Source: a virus. From it: a stretch of 37,542 nt of DNA. The stretch spans positions 1 to 37,542 of IMG/VR virus record IMGVR_UViG_3300025430_000053; one strand, given 5' to 3'. Position 1 is the first letter of the stretch, and each line of letters opens with the position of its first letter. Positions 1 to 9,626 of this stretch are shown here, one piece after another. A program made the position numbers and the translations under genes. Under the pieces are notes generated by a model. That model did no database searches. It saw only the letters and a list, made by a program, of their open reading frames with translations, and was not told the DNA's origin.

Positions 1-186
1 TACTAGCTGGTGTACTAGCTGGTGTACTAGCTGGTGTACTAGCTGGTGTACTAGCTGGTGTACTAGCTGGTGTACTAGCTGGTGTACTAGCTGGTGTACT
101 AGCTGGTGTACTAGCTGGTGTACTAGCTGGTGTACTAGCTGGTGTACTAGCTGGTGTACTAGCTGGTGTACTAGCTGGTGTACTAG
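1..186. repeat. 12-bp tandem repeat inside the giant virion protein gene
   Basis: Fifteen exact copies of TACTAGCTGGTG fill bases 1-180, followed by a partial copy. The array continues beyond the left edge, so its real length is unknown. Read on the minus strand in the frame of the large gene that starts at 2668, each unit encodes Ser-Thr-Pro-Ala. The copies are identical at DNA level, which implies recent expansion or an assembly break at the repeat. Confidence 0.95.
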
Positions 187-2668
187 CAGCAACGGTGCTT
201 GGAAGGGCGCCAGTAGCCGAAGTGGACTGGCTTCCGTCTGAATACGTTGTTGTAACACTACTATCAGGATTAGTAACTTGAGCTACAGGCACGGGCAAAC
301 CACCACTAGGCTGTGTTACAGGAGCTGGTGTTACAGGAGCTGGTGTTACAGGAGCTGGTGTTACAGGAGCTGGTTGCTCTACTGGAGCTGGTGTTACAGG
401 AGCTGGTTGCTCTACTGTAGCTGGTGTTACAGGAGCTGGTTGCTCTACTGGAGCTGGTGTTACAAGAGCTGGTTGCTCTACTGGAGCTGGTGTTACAAGA
501 GCTGGTTGCTCTACTGGAGCTGGTGTTACAGGAGCTGGTTGCTCTACTGGAGCTGGTGTTACAAGAGCTGGTTGCTCTACTGGAGCTGGTGTTACAAGAG
601 CTGGTTGCTCTACTGGAGCTGGTGTTACAGGAGCTGGTTGCTCTACTGGAGCTGGTGTTACAAGAGCTGGTTGCTCTACTGGAGCTGGTGTTACAGGAGC
701 TGGTTGCTCTACTGGAGCTGGTGTTACAGGAGCTGGCTGGTTTGTATCTGTTGCCGCTAAGTTAGCCACAACATCAGAAGATGATACCGGAACATTACTG
801 TCTGCTGGTGGTTCTACAGAAGCATTAGAATCTTCTACCGGCGCCACAGGAGTATCAGTATTTATACCCATTGCGGCCAATTCTTCATTGGTTGGAGAAC
901 TTACAGTAACAGAAGCGTTCGGATCTGCTTTGTTTATAACATTTGCAGTAGCAGGATCGTTAGCTAATTGATCAATGCTCTTTGAAAGATCACTAATATT
1001 TGCCGAAGGTGCATTTAACGCCGCATTTGGCGAAGAGGCATTCGCAGCTAACTCAGCATTTATTTTTGCAATACTTGGCCCTGATGTTTGTGGGGTTAGA
1101 TTATCTGTTCCTGGCAGTGGGCCAACTTGAGCAGATGGTGCTGACAAAGCAACTTCTGGAATATTCATGCCAGAAACAAGTTGACCATTTGAAATCTGTG
1201 ATAATCCGCCTAATGTGGTACCTAATTGACTAGACAAATTACTTAAATTACTTTTATCTGTTCCATATGTTGCTAAATTAGAATTTAAAGTTGCTGTTGC
1301 AGTTGTTGCGGCGTCAACCAATGGCTTAATCTGACTATCGTATAAACTTTGTAGGTTTGTATTAGCTGTGGTAAATGCCTCGTTAGCTGGCATAAAAGCA
1401 TTGACAGCGTTTTGATACGCAGTACCGGCTGCTTGAGCAGCATTGTAGTTTTCTTGAGTCGGGTCAGCCGTTAGTTTTGCTTGCGCTGCGTTATACGCAT
1501 CTTCCGCAGCTTTAGCAGTTGTATACAATCCACTAGCAGTTTGCTGTAAGTTAGCTACATTATCTTTAGCAGGCTGAAAAATACTGGTATTGGCTTTATC
1601 TAAAGCCGCTTGTGCATTTTGGGCGTCAGTAAGTGCGCTATTTGTTGCCGCAAGACCACCAGTAGCAGCAGTTTGTGCGTCATTTACTTGATTTAATTGG
1701 TCTAAAGCAGTTCCAGATAACTGATGTGCTTCAGCAGCTAGTTGATCTTTAAAAACGGTGTTATCGGGTGGAGTCCAAGCTGTACTATTGTCTGTTACAG
1801 GAGCTGGGGATATTGATGAGGAAGGGGCTGTTAAACTGCCAATTCCGGCACCGATAGCACCACTTTCTGCTCCAGCGGCAATATTACCACCTTTAACAGC
1901 AGAACCTATGGCGCCAGTTCCAGCACCAATTAAAGTATTTGCTATTGTAGACGGTACTCCCGCAGTATTTAGCGCAGTATTAACTTGACCACCAATAGCG
2001 GCCAAACCACCACCTAGCACAGCATTTTCTAAAGCTGTAGTTGGATTTGCGCCAGCAGCAATAGATTTACTAGCAGCTACTAGCCCCGCTGCAATAGAAG
2101 AGGGTATTCCAACGGAAGTTAAACCACCAATAGCACCGGCGGTTAAACCACCCTGTATTGCTCCGTGCAATGCTGCTTGTAAAACATCTTGCCCAGTTAA
2201 TGCGGCCCTGGCGCCACTTAAAGCACCGCCAGTTAACGCGCCCTTACCTACAGTTGCAATAGCATTATCTAATGAAGCACTACCTGTAATGCTATTAGCA
2301 TCGGCAATAGCTTGTGTACCACCAGCCATATCTTCAGCTGCTTGAGTTGCAGCAAAAGTTGAGTTGGCAGCAGCATCTGCAGCAGCAGTGCCTTCAGCTG
2401 CAGTAGCGCCAGCTGCGGTAGCCTCTCCAGCAGCGGCAGCTTCTTCAGCACCAGCGGCAGCTAATGCTTCAGGTTCTAAATCGACAGTACCCATAGACAA
2501 CGCAGATAGGGCTACAGCACCAATCATTGCCCAACCACCAGGAATTACATCACGAACACCTTTATCTAATTGAGCTCCAAGACCCAATAAACCACCATGA
2601 CTACCGTCAGTTCCTAAAACATTGGATATGGTATCAGTTATTCCGCTAAATGGATTTCCTCCGCTCAT
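1..2668 (-). CDS. Giant Ala/Gly-rich virion protein, possible ejection protein (3' end missing)
   Basis: This is an open frame from ATG at 2668 to the window edge, at least 889 codons with no stop, so the C-terminus is missing. The start overlaps the stop of the upstream gene (ATGA). The order is: a short N-terminus; an Ala-rich stretch (about 60-115); a long Gly/Ala-rich segment with small-residue zipper character (about 125-285) that could insert in membranes; a helical Ala/Gln/Asn-rich segment (about 305-485); a Ser/Asn/Pro-rich linker; PAPVEQ-type proline repeats (about 644-784); and Ser-Thr-Pro-Ala repeats to the edge. Podophage ejection proteins often combine glycine-rich membrane segments with long helices, and its place at the end of the tail genes fits. 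This is inferred from composition, not homology. A tail spike or fibre is the main alternative. Confidence 0.72.
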   Translation of the reverse strand, partial: MSGGNPFSGITDTISNVLGTDGSHGGLLGLGAQLDKGVRDVIPGGWAMIGAVALSALSMGTVDLEPEALAAAGAEEAAAAGEATAAGATAAEGTAAADAAANSTFAATQAAEDMAGGTQAIADANSITGSASLDNAIATVGKGALTGGALSGARAALTGQDVLQAALHGAIQGGLTAGAIGGLTSVGIPSSIAAGLVAASKSIAAGANPTTALENAVLGGGLAAIGGQVNTALNTAGVPSTIANTLIGAGTGAIGSAVKGGNIAAGAESGAIGAGIGSLTAPSSSISPAPVTDNSTAWTPPDNTVFKDQLAAEAHQLSGTALDQLNQVNDAQTAATGGLAATNSALTDAQNAQAALDKANTSIFQPAKDNVANLQQTASGLYTTAKAAEDAYNAAQAKLTADPTQENYNAAQAAGTAYQNAVNAFMPANEAFTTANTNLQSLYDSQIKPLVDAATTATATLNSNLATYGTDKSNLSNLSSQLGTTLGGLSQISNGQLVSGMNIPEVALSAPSAQVGPLPGTDNLTPQTSGPSIAKINAELAANASSPNAALNAPSANISDLSKSIDQLANDPATANVINKADPNASVTVSSPTNEELAAMGINTDTPVAPVEDSNASVEPPADSNVPVSSSDVVANLAATDTNQPAPVTPAPVEQPAPVTPAPVEQPALVTPAPVEQPAPVTPAPVEQPALVTPAPVEQPALVTPAPVEQPAPVTPAPVEQPALVTPAPVEQPALVTPAPVEQPAPVTPATVEQPAPVTPAPVEQPAPVTPAPVTPAPVTPAPVTQPSGGLPVPVAQVTNPDSSVTTTYSDGSQSTSATGALPSTVAASTPASTPASTPASTPASTPASTPASTPASTPASTPASTPASTPASTPASTPASTPASTPAS
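317..737. repeat. 15-bp and 33-bp tandem repeats (proline-rich coding)
   Basis: Three 15-bp units (TTACAGGAGCTGGTG type, encoding Pro-Ala-Pro-Val-Thr) are followed from 361 to 723 by eleven 33-bp units encoding [11 protein letters not shown], then a partial unit. Copies differ at only a few bases (for example ACAGGAG versus ACAAGAG). The spacing is a multiple of three throughout, so the host gene stays open. The encoded rod resembles the extended proline-rich linkers of TonB-like periplasm-spanning proteins in composition only. Confidence 0.93.
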
Positions 2669-3045
2669 AGCTCAGACATCCAATAATATTTTGAGTTATC
2701 AGACTTTTCTACATTAAGTCCTAGTTTATCTAATAACTTAAGTGTTTTATTTAATACAGCACCACCATTTTCACCGTACACTTTATTAAAGCCAGCGTTT
2801 TTTACTTGCTTAATAAAATATACCATCGCCGATTTAATTTTTTGTGGAGTATCTGCAGTAAAAAAGTTAATTTCTGCTTTTTTATTTCCAAGACTAACTA
2901 AAAATAAAAGTGAGTCCCCATGCTGTATTAGATGCGCGGCATTCTTTTGAATCATCGCATTCATAGTTTCCATCAAACGAGCAGTATCCTTTTGACTATG
3001 GCCAAAGCGTTTATGATCCTCTGCTATAATCTGTGATGGTGTCAT
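2665..3045 (-). CDS. Unknown 126-aa protein, possibly GNAT-like
   Basis: The protein starts MTPSQIIAEDHKRFGHS and has an alternating helix/strand pattern: a central hydrophobic strand (LLFLVSLG), a helix that ends in an FIKQVKNAGF-like segment, and a C-terminal KYYWMSEL. The pattern loosely recalls the acetyltransferase (GNAT) fold found in some phage virion-associated proteins, but no acetyl-CoA loop is evident. A phage promoter-like motif lies about 20 bases upstream, so this gene and the giant protein gene that overlaps its stop codon probably form the last late transcription unit. The ribosome-binding site is weak (GGAA). The function is not recognised. Confidence 0.7.
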   Translation of the reverse strand: MTPSQIIAEDHKRFGHSQKDTARLMETMNAMIQKNAAHLIQHGDSLLFLVSLGNKKAEINFFTADTPQKIKSAMVYFIKQVKNAGFNKVYGENGGAVLNKTLKLLDKLGLNVEKSDNSKYYWMSEL

Positions 3046-3058
3046 TTTATATCCGGGG

Positions 3059-3081
3059 TGTTCCTATATACACTAATACGC
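3059..3081 (-). promoter_or_regulatory. T7-type phage promoter candidate 1
   Basis: The minus strand reads GCGTATTAGTGTATATA followed by GGAACA, which matches the 17+6 layout of T7-class promoters with +1 at 3064. It lies between the stop of the 89-aa gene and the start of the 126-aa gene. The 10-base core is identical in eight places. A small GGGC/GCCC hairpin lies immediately upstream (3089-3101). Confidence 0.65.
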
Positions 3082-3104
3082 GTTTTTGGGGCTTTTTGCC
3101 CTAG

Positions 3105-3374
3105 TTAATGGGATTTACCGTTAATAATCAAGGTTACTTCTTTAGCCCAGTCCTGCCAGTTTTCGTAGCGGTCTGGGTCAGGAATTGGAAAAGCAGAGAA
3201 AGTAAACGTACTAGCAATAATTTCTGCGGTGCTTTTCCAGTTTTCTTCGGTGTGGTATGGTATATTTAACTGACCGTAGTAGATAATAAAGTTGCCATTC
3301 CAGTCCTCCCAACTAGACTGATCCGGCACAAACGGAAAGAACTGCTGGTTGTTCTTGTTGACGTAAATGGTCAT
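3105..3374 (-). CDS. Small unknown tail-module protein (89 aa)
   Basis: An aromatic-rich protein with many Trp, Phe and Tyr residues (for example SSWEDWNGNF and YENWQDWAKEV), no signal peptide and no membrane segment. Its start overlaps the stop of the gp10-like gene (ATGA), so translation is probably coupled and the product is likely a tail component. No family is recognised. It is followed by a small hairpin and a promoter-like motif that separate it from the next unit. Confidence 0.72.
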   Translation of the reverse strand: MTIYVNKNNQQFFPFVPDQSSWEDWNGNFIIYYGQLNIPYHTEENWKSTAEIIASTFTFSAFPIPDPDRYENWQDWAKEVTLIINGKSH

Positions 3375-5530
3375 GGACGCTCGTCACCAAACTCGCAGGT
3401 AATAAGCAAACGACCCATTTCAAAGTTGCCGTCAATTTGGTTTGATGTGAATTGTAGTCGAATTAAGCGGTGCTCAATACGAAGGTCTATTTTATCGGTA
3501 TCGGGATCAAAGTAAAATGGTCCAGAATCCTCTTCGTTTGGGCTGTTTGCAAACTTCCTACCTAACACGGTCATAGACATGGTGCCAGTCTGTAAGAAGT
3601 TTGGCTCCACGCGGCGCAGGTGCATACGGCGGTTAACCCCAATTAAACCGTCTTGGCTTGGGTTACCAGTTAGCCAGCTAATATCGCTGGTTGTAATACT
3701 AGAATATACCGCGCTTTCACCGGTTAATCCAACTTTATTTTGGCCGTACTCATGCTGCCAAATTGTGTAGCCACCATTTTGTTTGTATACCAAAGTACCA
3801 GCGGCGGGGGTAACGGTGCTAGAACCAGTAAACGTTACCAAAGTAACGCCAGGAGTTCCGATGGTGGTATTGAATGTATTGACAACAGCAGTTATTTGGA
3901 ATGTTGCCAAAGCACCAGAAGTTGGTGAAAAGGTCAGGATACTACCAGGGCTAAATACTGAAGTTACATCACCAGCAATATAAATTTGATTTGCGCCCGC
4001 TGCTGGCAAACTTGCTGGGTTTGTTATAGTGGTGTATGGTGCGCTAAATGTTGGGGTGTAGTTCCAATCCGACCAAATAGGTGTTGGAAAAATCTCGGTG
4101 GTGTATCCACAAGAACGTTGTGCTCCTTGCGCTTGCCCAGCGTCATACCATAGCTTATCTTTTGTATTATAAATAATAGCATCAGTACACTCAGTAGCAG
4201 TACCACGTGGATAAAAGAACCAAATCTCGTTGTAGCGTGGCACCTTAGTGGCCCATACTTTTTGGCGCTGTGAATAGTTAATGTTGTCAAATAAGTAGTT
4301 TATGTTTTTGTCATTTGGCACTACTGTAACACTACCGTTATAAGCATAAAAACGGTCAACACCCATCCACCAGTACACACCGTCCATTTCAACCACGGCG
4401 TTAGACGACATGATAGAGATTTGGCTAGAAATAATATCATAGTTCCAAAACTGACTAGTAGTTGCTGTACTAGAAGCAGAGGAGTTAAATGAAACACGAA
4501 TTAAAGAGTCAGTTGCCCAGAACAAACCAGCTGGTGAGTTAGTACCACCGCGCATTGGCATGCCCTTAACAATCTTGGATGAGGATACGTTAACCTGGTT
4601 AGCTAAGGGGCCATTCCAATCGTAAAAGTTTTGTTGTGAGTAGGTGCTGCTGACGTTGTTGTTTGCAATGTAGCCGTGTGATCCATACACAAAAATAAAT
4701 GGATATAATACAGTTACACCACCATCAACGCTAATAGGTTGATAGGTTGGGTTTGCACCAGAGCTATCTGACAGTCCAGTAAACGTCCAAGTATTTCCTG
4801 TTGATGGGGCAATGTTACCAACCAATACTTGTGATGGAACACCGTTGTCAATATCAACTAAGTTGTAGCCTGGGTGAGCAAACAGGGAAAGGTTACCACC
4901 TAAAGGACTAAACTGAGAATCAAACTGCCAAGTAATCCTATAAGGACCCGATGCAGGATCTGGTGTAAACACCGCGCTGTTGTTTAACCATACGCTTGTT
5001 GGGCTGCCAGTAATGGTGGTCGTTACCGTTACGGTTGTGTTAGGTGACGTGTATGTTGGTGTACCAGTTGTAATGTAATTTACTGGCGTTGTCTGATTAA
5101 ATATAACCGTTGTGCCTGTAGGAAAACTAGACCTCACATCACCCTTGATAACAAAAGTAGTGCTAGTAGTTGACACCAACGTAAATTGAACAGTACCGGG
5201 TAAAATATTTGCCGCAAAAGGACCACTACCTGTGCCATATGTAATTCCGCAGGTAAACACGTCTAGCTCTTTGTAGTTACCAGCAAAAATATAGTTAACG
5301 CCGTTGTATGGCTGTGAAATCAAGCCACGATAAATTCCAATGTTGCTAGTGAACAATGTGCGGTAGCCACCCATTTTTTTAGGGTCACCGCGCTGAAAAC
5401 GACACCACACGCCGTCGGTATACTGGTCGTTTTGAAACTGTGTGCCGTCGCGCTTAATCCCAGCCGGTATTGCTAGGCTGTAAATTGAAGTGTACTGCGA
5501 GTTGTCCTGTTGCTGATTATCAGCCGCCAT
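3371..5530 (-). CDS. P22 gp10-like tail hub / DNA-stabilization protein
   Basis: This 719-residue protein opens with a segment around residues 20-60 (SLAIPAGIKRDGTQF, then YTDGVWCRFQRGDPKKMGGYR) typical of the podophage packaged-DNA stabilization family of P22 gp10. Such proteins form the tail hub below the gp4 ring and plug the DNA exit. P22 gp10 is about 470 residues. The extra length here is explained by two Thr/Ser/Val-rich beta segments, around residues 105-200 and 500-580, that look like inserted beta-sandwich domains. It lies one codon after the preceding fibre gene and overlaps the 89-aa gene downstream. The neighbouring gp4-like gene supports the assignment. The family assignment comes from motif memory and no alignment was run. 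Confidence 0.7.
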   Translation of the reverse strand: MAADNQQQDNSQYTSIYSLAIPAGIKRDGTQFQNDQYTDGVWCRFQRGDPKKMGGYRTLFTSNIGIYRGLISQPYNGVNYIFAGNYKELDVFTCGITYGTGSGPFAANILPGTVQFTLVSTTSTTFVIKGDVRSSFPTGTTVIFNQTTPVNYITTGTPTYTSPNTTVTVTTTITGSPTSVWLNNSAVFTPDPASGPYRITWQFDSQFSPLGGNLSLFAHPGYNLVDIDNGVPSQVLVGNIAPSTGNTWTFTGLSDSSGANPTYQPISVDGGVTVLYPFIFVYGSHGYIANNNVSSTYSQQNFYDWNGPLANQVNVSSSKIVKGMPMRGGTNSPAGLFWATDSLIRVSFNSSASSTATTSQFWNYDIISSQISIMSSNAVVEMDGVYWWMGVDRFYAYNGSVTVVPNDKNINYLFDNINYSQRQKVWATKVPRYNEIWFFYPRGTATECTDAIIYNTKDKLWYDAGQAQGAQRSCGYTTEIFPTPIWSDWNYTPTFSAPYTTITNPASLPAAGANQIYIAGDVTSVFSPGSILTFSPTSGALATFQITAVVNTFNTTIGTPGVTLVTFTGSSTVTPAAGTLVYKQNGGYTIWQHEYGQNKVGLTGESAVYSSITTSDISWLTGNPSQDGLIGVNRRMHLRRVEPNFLQTGTMSMTVLGRKFANSPNEEDSGPFYFDPDTDKIDLRIEHRLIRLQFTSNQIDGNFEMGRLLITCEFGDERP

Positions 5531-6835
5531 TTAGAACGTTCCGCCGCTAAAGGTTGTTGCGTATAGTCTGCCGTTAATTGTCACTATTGGAGAAGATGAA
5601 GTGGTTGCGTTAATATCAATAACCTCCACGCCGTTTGCTGCAAGTCCAAGAATGTTAGTACCGGGCAAATACATACCAGTTCTACTGTCATTTAAGAATG
5701 AATAAGACGGCGCTGTTGCTACACCGTTAACAGCCTTAAAGCTAGAAGAGGATGATGAATTTAAAATGTATAAATAAGTACCGTCGCTTAATAACGTGTA
5801 AGTGTTACCAATTCCAAGAGACAACGGGGATTGACTACTTCCCTGGTTTTGGAATGTAATTGTATCACTGGCGCTAGTACAATTATTAACCATTACGTAT
5901 AGCTGCGTAATAGCGGGAAGTGTTACAGCCAATGATGCGTTACGTGTACCAGACTGGGAAATATAGGTTTGAATAATTGGAGCATTTGAAACAAGGTTCA
6001 AGGTGCTACCAGAAATAGCGTCAACGTCGTATGTTGCAGAAGTAAACACAATGTTGTTTGGTGTTACCCAGCCAACAGTAATGTAGTTACCAGTGTTAAT
6101 ATCGTAAAAAATGTAACCTGAGTCACCTGGATTGGTAACAATCGACGACAAGCCGTTAATAGTTTGTGGGGATGTTGTGGTAAAAGTTAACGCGCCGGTT
6201 CCGCTGTTTCTAAACGCAATAAACCAACCTCTTTGCAAGGTAGATGTATTTGGTAGAGGAATGGTTCCAAGGCCTGCCGACCAATTATATGTCTTTGCTC
6301 TGTCTAAATTATTAATAACTGGGTTAGGAGCAATTGAAATATCAACAATAATTTGAGTAACTGCCAAGTAGCCGTTTACAGTACTCAAACCGTAGGCACC
6401 AAGGGTGGACGGTGAGTTGTTGATTAATGCTGCGGCGTTGGCAGTAGATGTTCCAGCACCAAAAACAAAATTTCCCCAAGTGCCAGATGTAGTGCTGTTA
6501 TCTGTTAGGTAAAAATACTGTGATATGCCCGGTGCAATGGTGACGGAGTTGGAGCCAGTTGAATCTGTTACCAAAAAGGAATATGACCCCTTGTTGTTAA
6601 ACATGATGTCTGCGCCAACGGTACCAAAGCTACCCTGTGGCAACGCAATAGACAAGCCAGAGGTAGACGGTGTGCAGTCAATGATTCGAGTTGCAGGAAC
6701 CTGACCAGCAGTTTGGTTTACAACCGAAGGCCAATATAAAGCTGTATTAGCACTAAACGCAAGCGCAGAGTAAGATACGTCTGTTGGCGTTACAACAGTG
6801 CCTGTAAAGGGTGAGGTATAAACTGGTGTGGACAT
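5531..6835 (-). CDS. Tail fibre-like structural protein (434 aa)
   Basis: A Ser/Thr/Asn-rich beta protein without signal or membrane segments. The C-terminal 60 residues contain a SYSFLNDSRTGMYLPGTN-like segment followed by LGLAANGVEVI and a terminal strand. That arrangement is common at the C-termini of phage tail fibre and knob proteins. It sits between the neck protein and the gp10-like hub, and stop and start touch (TAAATG) with the downstream gene. A ribosome-binding site AGGAA lies about 10 bases upstream, inside the end of the preceding gene. It could be a hub-attached fibre or needle. Confidence 0.65.
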   Translation of the reverse strand: MSTPVYTSPFTGTVVTPTDVSYSALAFSANTALYWPSVVNQTAGQVPATRIIDCTPSTSGLSIALPQGSFGTVGADIMFNNKGSYSFLVTDSTGSNSVTIAPGISQYFYLTDNSTTSGTWGNFVFGAGTSTANAAALINNSPSTLGAYGLSTVNGYLAVTQIIVDISIAPNPVINNLDRAKTYNWSAGLGTIPLPNTSTLQRGWFIAFRNSGTGALTFTTTSPQTINGLSSIVTNPGDSGYIFYDINTGNYITVGWVTPNNIVFTSATYDVDAISGSTLNLVSNAPIIQTYISQSGTRNASLAVTLPAITQLYVMVNNCTSASDTITFQNQGSSQSPLSLGIGNTYTLLSDGTYLYILNSSSSSSFKAVNGVATAPSYSFLNDSRTGMYLPGTNILGLAANGVEVIDINATTSSSPIVTINGRLYATTFSGGTF

Positions 6836-6838
6836 GTA

Positions 6839-7453
6839 TTAGGGTTCCTGAACAGAAGTGTTGCGATCTACGCGGCGTGAATTGTCTTCTTTTTTCAGCG
6901 CGGTAATTGCGTCTGTGTAGTACTGTTTCCAAACTGGTAGCTTGTCAAGAGCCTTGAGGTAGCCTTGTGCTTGTAGCAATGTGCCGTATAGCATTGCCTG
7001 AGGAGCCACGGCGGTCCACAGATTTTGTTGGTTTTGTGAATCTAGTGGTTGGATTTCAGCGTAATAAATAATTTCAACCGGATAGCTTTGATTTGGAATT
7101 GGTGCAAAGTTCCAGTTGTTGTAGTCGTAGTCTGCGTAGTACAACGGCTTTCCTGTAGAAGATTCGGCGGTATACTGCGCCACGTAGTCTTGACTACGTA
7201 GTAGCACCGGTTCGCCACTAATCTTCATAGAAACTGTTTTACGCCAACGGGCTGGTTTGTTTAAAACCGCTACGTTAGAAGTAAGGTTAGTTTCTACAAC
7301 AATAAGCTGCATGTATGTCTTTAACTCAGCGGCAATAGATGACTCAGCCAACGCAATAAGGTTAGGAATTTGAGCTACAAAATCGGCGTCGTTACGCTCC
7401 ATGTATTGCTGAACGTTTAACACCAGCGAATCGTACGTTTGAATTACGCTCAT
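6839..7453 (-). CDS. Neck/adaptor structural protein (204 aa)
   Basis: The N-terminal helical region (TYDSLVLNVQQYMERND, then FVAQIPNLIALAESSIAAEL) resembles the opening of a family of podophage head-tail adaptor proteins. The middle contains WRKTVSMKI and YYADYDYNNWNFAPIPNQ, typical of strand-rich neck proteins, and the C-terminus is helical and charged. The start overlaps the stop of the gp4-like gene by ATGA, so stoichiometric co-translation is likely. I infer a ring component between portal and tail hub. The exact family is not certain. Confidence 0.65.
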   Translation of the reverse strand: MSVIQTYDSLVLNVQQYMERNDADFVAQIPNLIALAESSIAAELKTYMQLIVVETNLTSNVAVLNKPARWRKTVSMKISGEPVLLRSQDYVAQYTAESSTGKPLYYADYDYNNWNFAPIPNQSYPVEIIYYAEIQPLDSQNQQNLWTAVAPQAMLYGTLLQAQGYLKALDKLPVWKQYYTDAITALKKEDNSRRVDRNTSVQEP

Positions 7454-8517
7454 CTTGTGTAGTAACTTATGTTAGGTTGAAAATAAATGGGCGACTTATC
7501 ACGCTCTTCATTAGAGGCTTGCATAAACAGTTTTTCTGCTTGTTGCTCTAAGTACTGAATGCGTGTCAGCTCTACTCCAGGGAGTTGCAAGGATAGCTTG
7601 TGTGACAAACTAGCTTGTACTGAAGTAATCCAGCGGTCTGGAACATAAATCTGGTTTGTCAATGAACCAACGTCTTCCATTTGTTTTTCAACAAGAAGCT
7701 GGAACATTTGGAAGTCATTGTTTGGGACCGGCCACAAGTACATTGATGGCTCAATGGTGCGGTCGTACCAATACTGCAATGAACGAACAGAAGGGAATTG
7801 TTTGTTAGGAAGATTCCAGTAGTCGTCGCGGTTTAGGCGAGCCAATGGAATAACCTGTTGACTGGTAGAGAACACAATCTCGCGAACAGTAAATGTGGTC
7901 GCTACGGTTTCTCTTAGTCTATAATAAAGGTGATTTGGTGTTATGGCGATGTTAAAATACGCCCACTGACGATCTGATAGCGTAGTAGTCGGTAGCTGCT
8001 GTACGGTAGTCCATGTAACACCGTCGTCGCTTACCTCGTACGCAAAGTTGTATGTTGTGGTTCCGCCAGTTGCATTGTACCCATTAAAACCAACGTAAAA
8101 CACTGGTTGCGCTTGGGCGTACTGCAATCCAAGCCAATTTTCGCTTACTGTAGAAGTAGCAATGGTATTAAGGTTTTGGTCAAACGCCGCTGGAGACAGT
8201 GTGTTATCTGTAGGCAAGTATGAAGATGCCTGAGAGTTGATAATGTACACCCAGTTAGCCTCACGAACATCAATCGTGGTTTTTGGCAGTGTTAGTTGCT
8301 GTTGTGCTGTTAGAGCGCCGTATAGCTGGTTCTCTAAGAGCCAAAGGTTTACCCCGAGATTGGATAGGTTTTGCAGGTTGTAAAACAACGCTTGCTTAGC
8401 AGCGCCAATATACTCAGGCGTGATTTCTTCTGCTGTTTTACCAGCATCACGGAACGCATAGGAAATTAACTGGTCAACACTAATTGTTGTTTGGCCAGTC
8501 GTGTTTGAGTAAGCCAT
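7450..8517 (-). CDS. P22 gp4-like tail accessory protein with an inserted beta-sandwich
   Basis: The N-terminus (residues 10-60: VDQLISYAFRDAGKTAEEI and a following helix) and C-terminus (about 230-355, with RLNRDDYWNLPNKQ, a LWPVPNN motif and a helical tail) look like the gp4-type tail accessory/neck family of P22-like podophages, which binds the portal. Between them, at about residues 125-220, lies a segment with NWLGLQYAQ and VSDDGVTWTTVQQLPT followed by strands ending in YYRLRET. This resembles a discoidin (F5/8 type C) carbohydrate-binding domain. P22 gp4 is only about 166 residues, which supports an insertion. Confidence 0.65.
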   Translation of the reverse strand: MAYSNTTGQTTISVDQLISYAFRDAGKTAEEITPEYIGAAKQALFYNLQNLSNLGVNLWLLENQLYGALTAQQQLTLPKTTIDVREANWVYIINSQASSYLPTDNTLSPAAFDQNLNTIATSTVSENWLGLQYAQAQPVFYVGFNGYNATGGTTTYNFAYEVSDDGVTWTTVQQLPTTTLSDRQWAYFNIAITPNHLYYRLRETVATTFTVREIVFSTSQQVIPLARLNRDDYWNLPNKQFPSVRSLQYWYDRTIEPSMYLWPVPNNDFQMFQLLVEKQMEDVGSLTNQIYVPDRWITSVQASLSHKLSLQLPGVELTRIQYLEQQAEKLFMQASNEERDKSPIYFQPNISYYTR

Positions 8518-8518
8518 G

Positions 8519-8686
8519 TTACCTTCCGCGGCCCGCGGCTCGCTTAGTTACTTTGTTTGGTAGTTTGTTTGAAGCTGGACCAGCTTTGATAAACTCCTTG
8601 GCAACCTTTTTGGGGATGCCAAGGGTTGATTTGCCAGCAGCTGCAGCGTACATAGCGCCTTGTTGAGCTTTTGATTTTATGGGCAT
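8519..8686 (-). CDS. Small basic KSKAQQ-type phage protein (55 aa)
   Basis: A short gene that starts at ATG 8686, overlapping the last 10 bases of the lysine-rich gene, and stops two bases before the gp4-like gene. The product starts [20 protein letters not shown] and ends KRAAGRGR. It is strongly basic, and the KSKAQQ...AMYAAA...GIPKKV pattern is widespread in small phage proteins. Its role is unknown. Tight packing on both sides and good coding character make it a real gene despite its length. Confidence 0.75.
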   Translation of the reverse strand: MPIKSKAQQGAMYAAAAGKSTLGIPKKVAKEFIKAGPASNKLPNKVTKRAAGRGR

Positions 8687-9558
8687 GTGCCACCAGTATT
8701 CATTTTTTTAACTTTACCACCACGTTTTTGAGCCGGAATACCAGTTGCATTCCCCATTTGATCTGTTTGTGGCATTGCAGCTTGAGCTGGCGCAGAAGCT
8801 TGTTGCCCCATACCAGTCATTGCGGGAGTTTGTTGCATTTCACTCGCAGCAAATTGACCTTGTTGGCCTTTACCTAAATACTTACGAGCATTAGCCAAGC
8901 GGGCGATTTCTTTGGCTTGCATTAAATCTTGTAATACGTTACCGCCCACCGCATACTTTTTTACGCCACGACCAGTCTTGTATCCGTTGATGTCATCAAT
9001 TGCGTTTTTGTCTTTCAAGCGACTTGGCTTAATAGCAGCTTTGTTTGGTGCGTCGGCTTTTTTATCGCCAGTTGGCTTGACCTTTTTAATCATGTCTTTT
9101 TCACCAGCGGGTTTGCTCTTTTCTTTTTCTACGTCAGAGCCCCTAAAGTTTGGTTTTGTTGATGCTCTAGAAGGAGCAGCAGCTTTACCTGGCTTGATGT
9201 CTTTTACCTTGGCAATACGGTCTAAGTCGCCAGAAGATTTTTTAGCGCTGTACTCATTGTCTACGCTACCACCTTCTTTGTAGGCATTACCGCCGCCACA
9301 ATACTTCTTAACTGTACCAACGGCCTTTTTAGCACGGCCGCCTTTTTTGAGGCCAGACAAGTCAGTCTTTTCTTCGTGTTGTTGCTCATCGTGCATGCCA
9401 ATCGCTTTTTTAACTACTTTTTTGGCAGGAGCGTTTACTTCTGCTACTTGTTTGCGGTCGCGTTTTGTGAAGTTTTTTACTTGTTGCTGAATAGATCCAC
9501 CTTCTTTAAAGCAAGGTAAATCGCTTCTCATCTTGGGAGTTGCTTTGAAATCTGACAT
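8677..9558 (-). CDS. Lysine-rich basic protein with KxGG repeats (293 aa)
   Basis: A very basic, low-complexity protein. Degenerate repeats of the form [13 protein letters not shown] and KRGGKVKK recur along the chain, separated by Lys/Ala/Pro-rich stretches. The C-terminal third is Gln/Ala/Met-rich. There is no signal peptide or membrane segment. A strong AGGAA lies upstream of the start, and a phage promoter-like motif lies about 40 bases upstream. Composition suggests DNA binding or DNA condensation inside the capsid, or an internal virion protein, but this is inference only. No family is recognised. Confidence 0.75.
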   Translation of the reverse strand: MSDFKATPKMRSDLPCFKEGGSIQQQVKNFTKRDRKQVAEVNAPAKKVVKKAIGMHDEQQHEEKTDLSGLKKGGRAKKAVGTVKKYCGGGNAYKEGGSVDNEYSAKKSSGDLDRIAKVKDIKPGKAAAPSRASTKPNFRGSDVEKEKSKPAGEKDMIKKVKPTGDKKADAPNKAAIKPSRLKDKNAIDDINGYKTGRGVKKYAVGGNVLQDLMQAKEIARLANARKYLGKGQQGQFAASEMQQTPAMTGMGQQASAPAQAAMPQTDQMGNATGIPAQKRGGKVKKMNTGGTCP

Positions 9559-9594
9559 TGTGTTTCCTCGAGGGTTTATGGGTTAAAGGATGAT

Positions 9595-9617
9595 CAGTCC
9601 TACATTTACTAATACGC
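9595..9617 (-). promoter_or_regulatory. T7-type phage promoter candidate 2
   Basis: The minus strand reads GCGTATTAGTAAATGTA then GGACTG, with predicted +1 at 9600. It lies between the endolysin stop (9627) and the start of the lysine-rich gene (9558). The core and the terminal TA-GG are conserved. Confidence 0.65.
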
Positions 9618-9626
9618 TAAAACAGG

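Noticed and set aside
278-765. Plus-strand frames with Trp/Tyr/Leu repeats over the proline-repeat region
   Set aside because: They are shadows of the 33-bp repeat. The minus strand carries a continuous 889-codon frame here.
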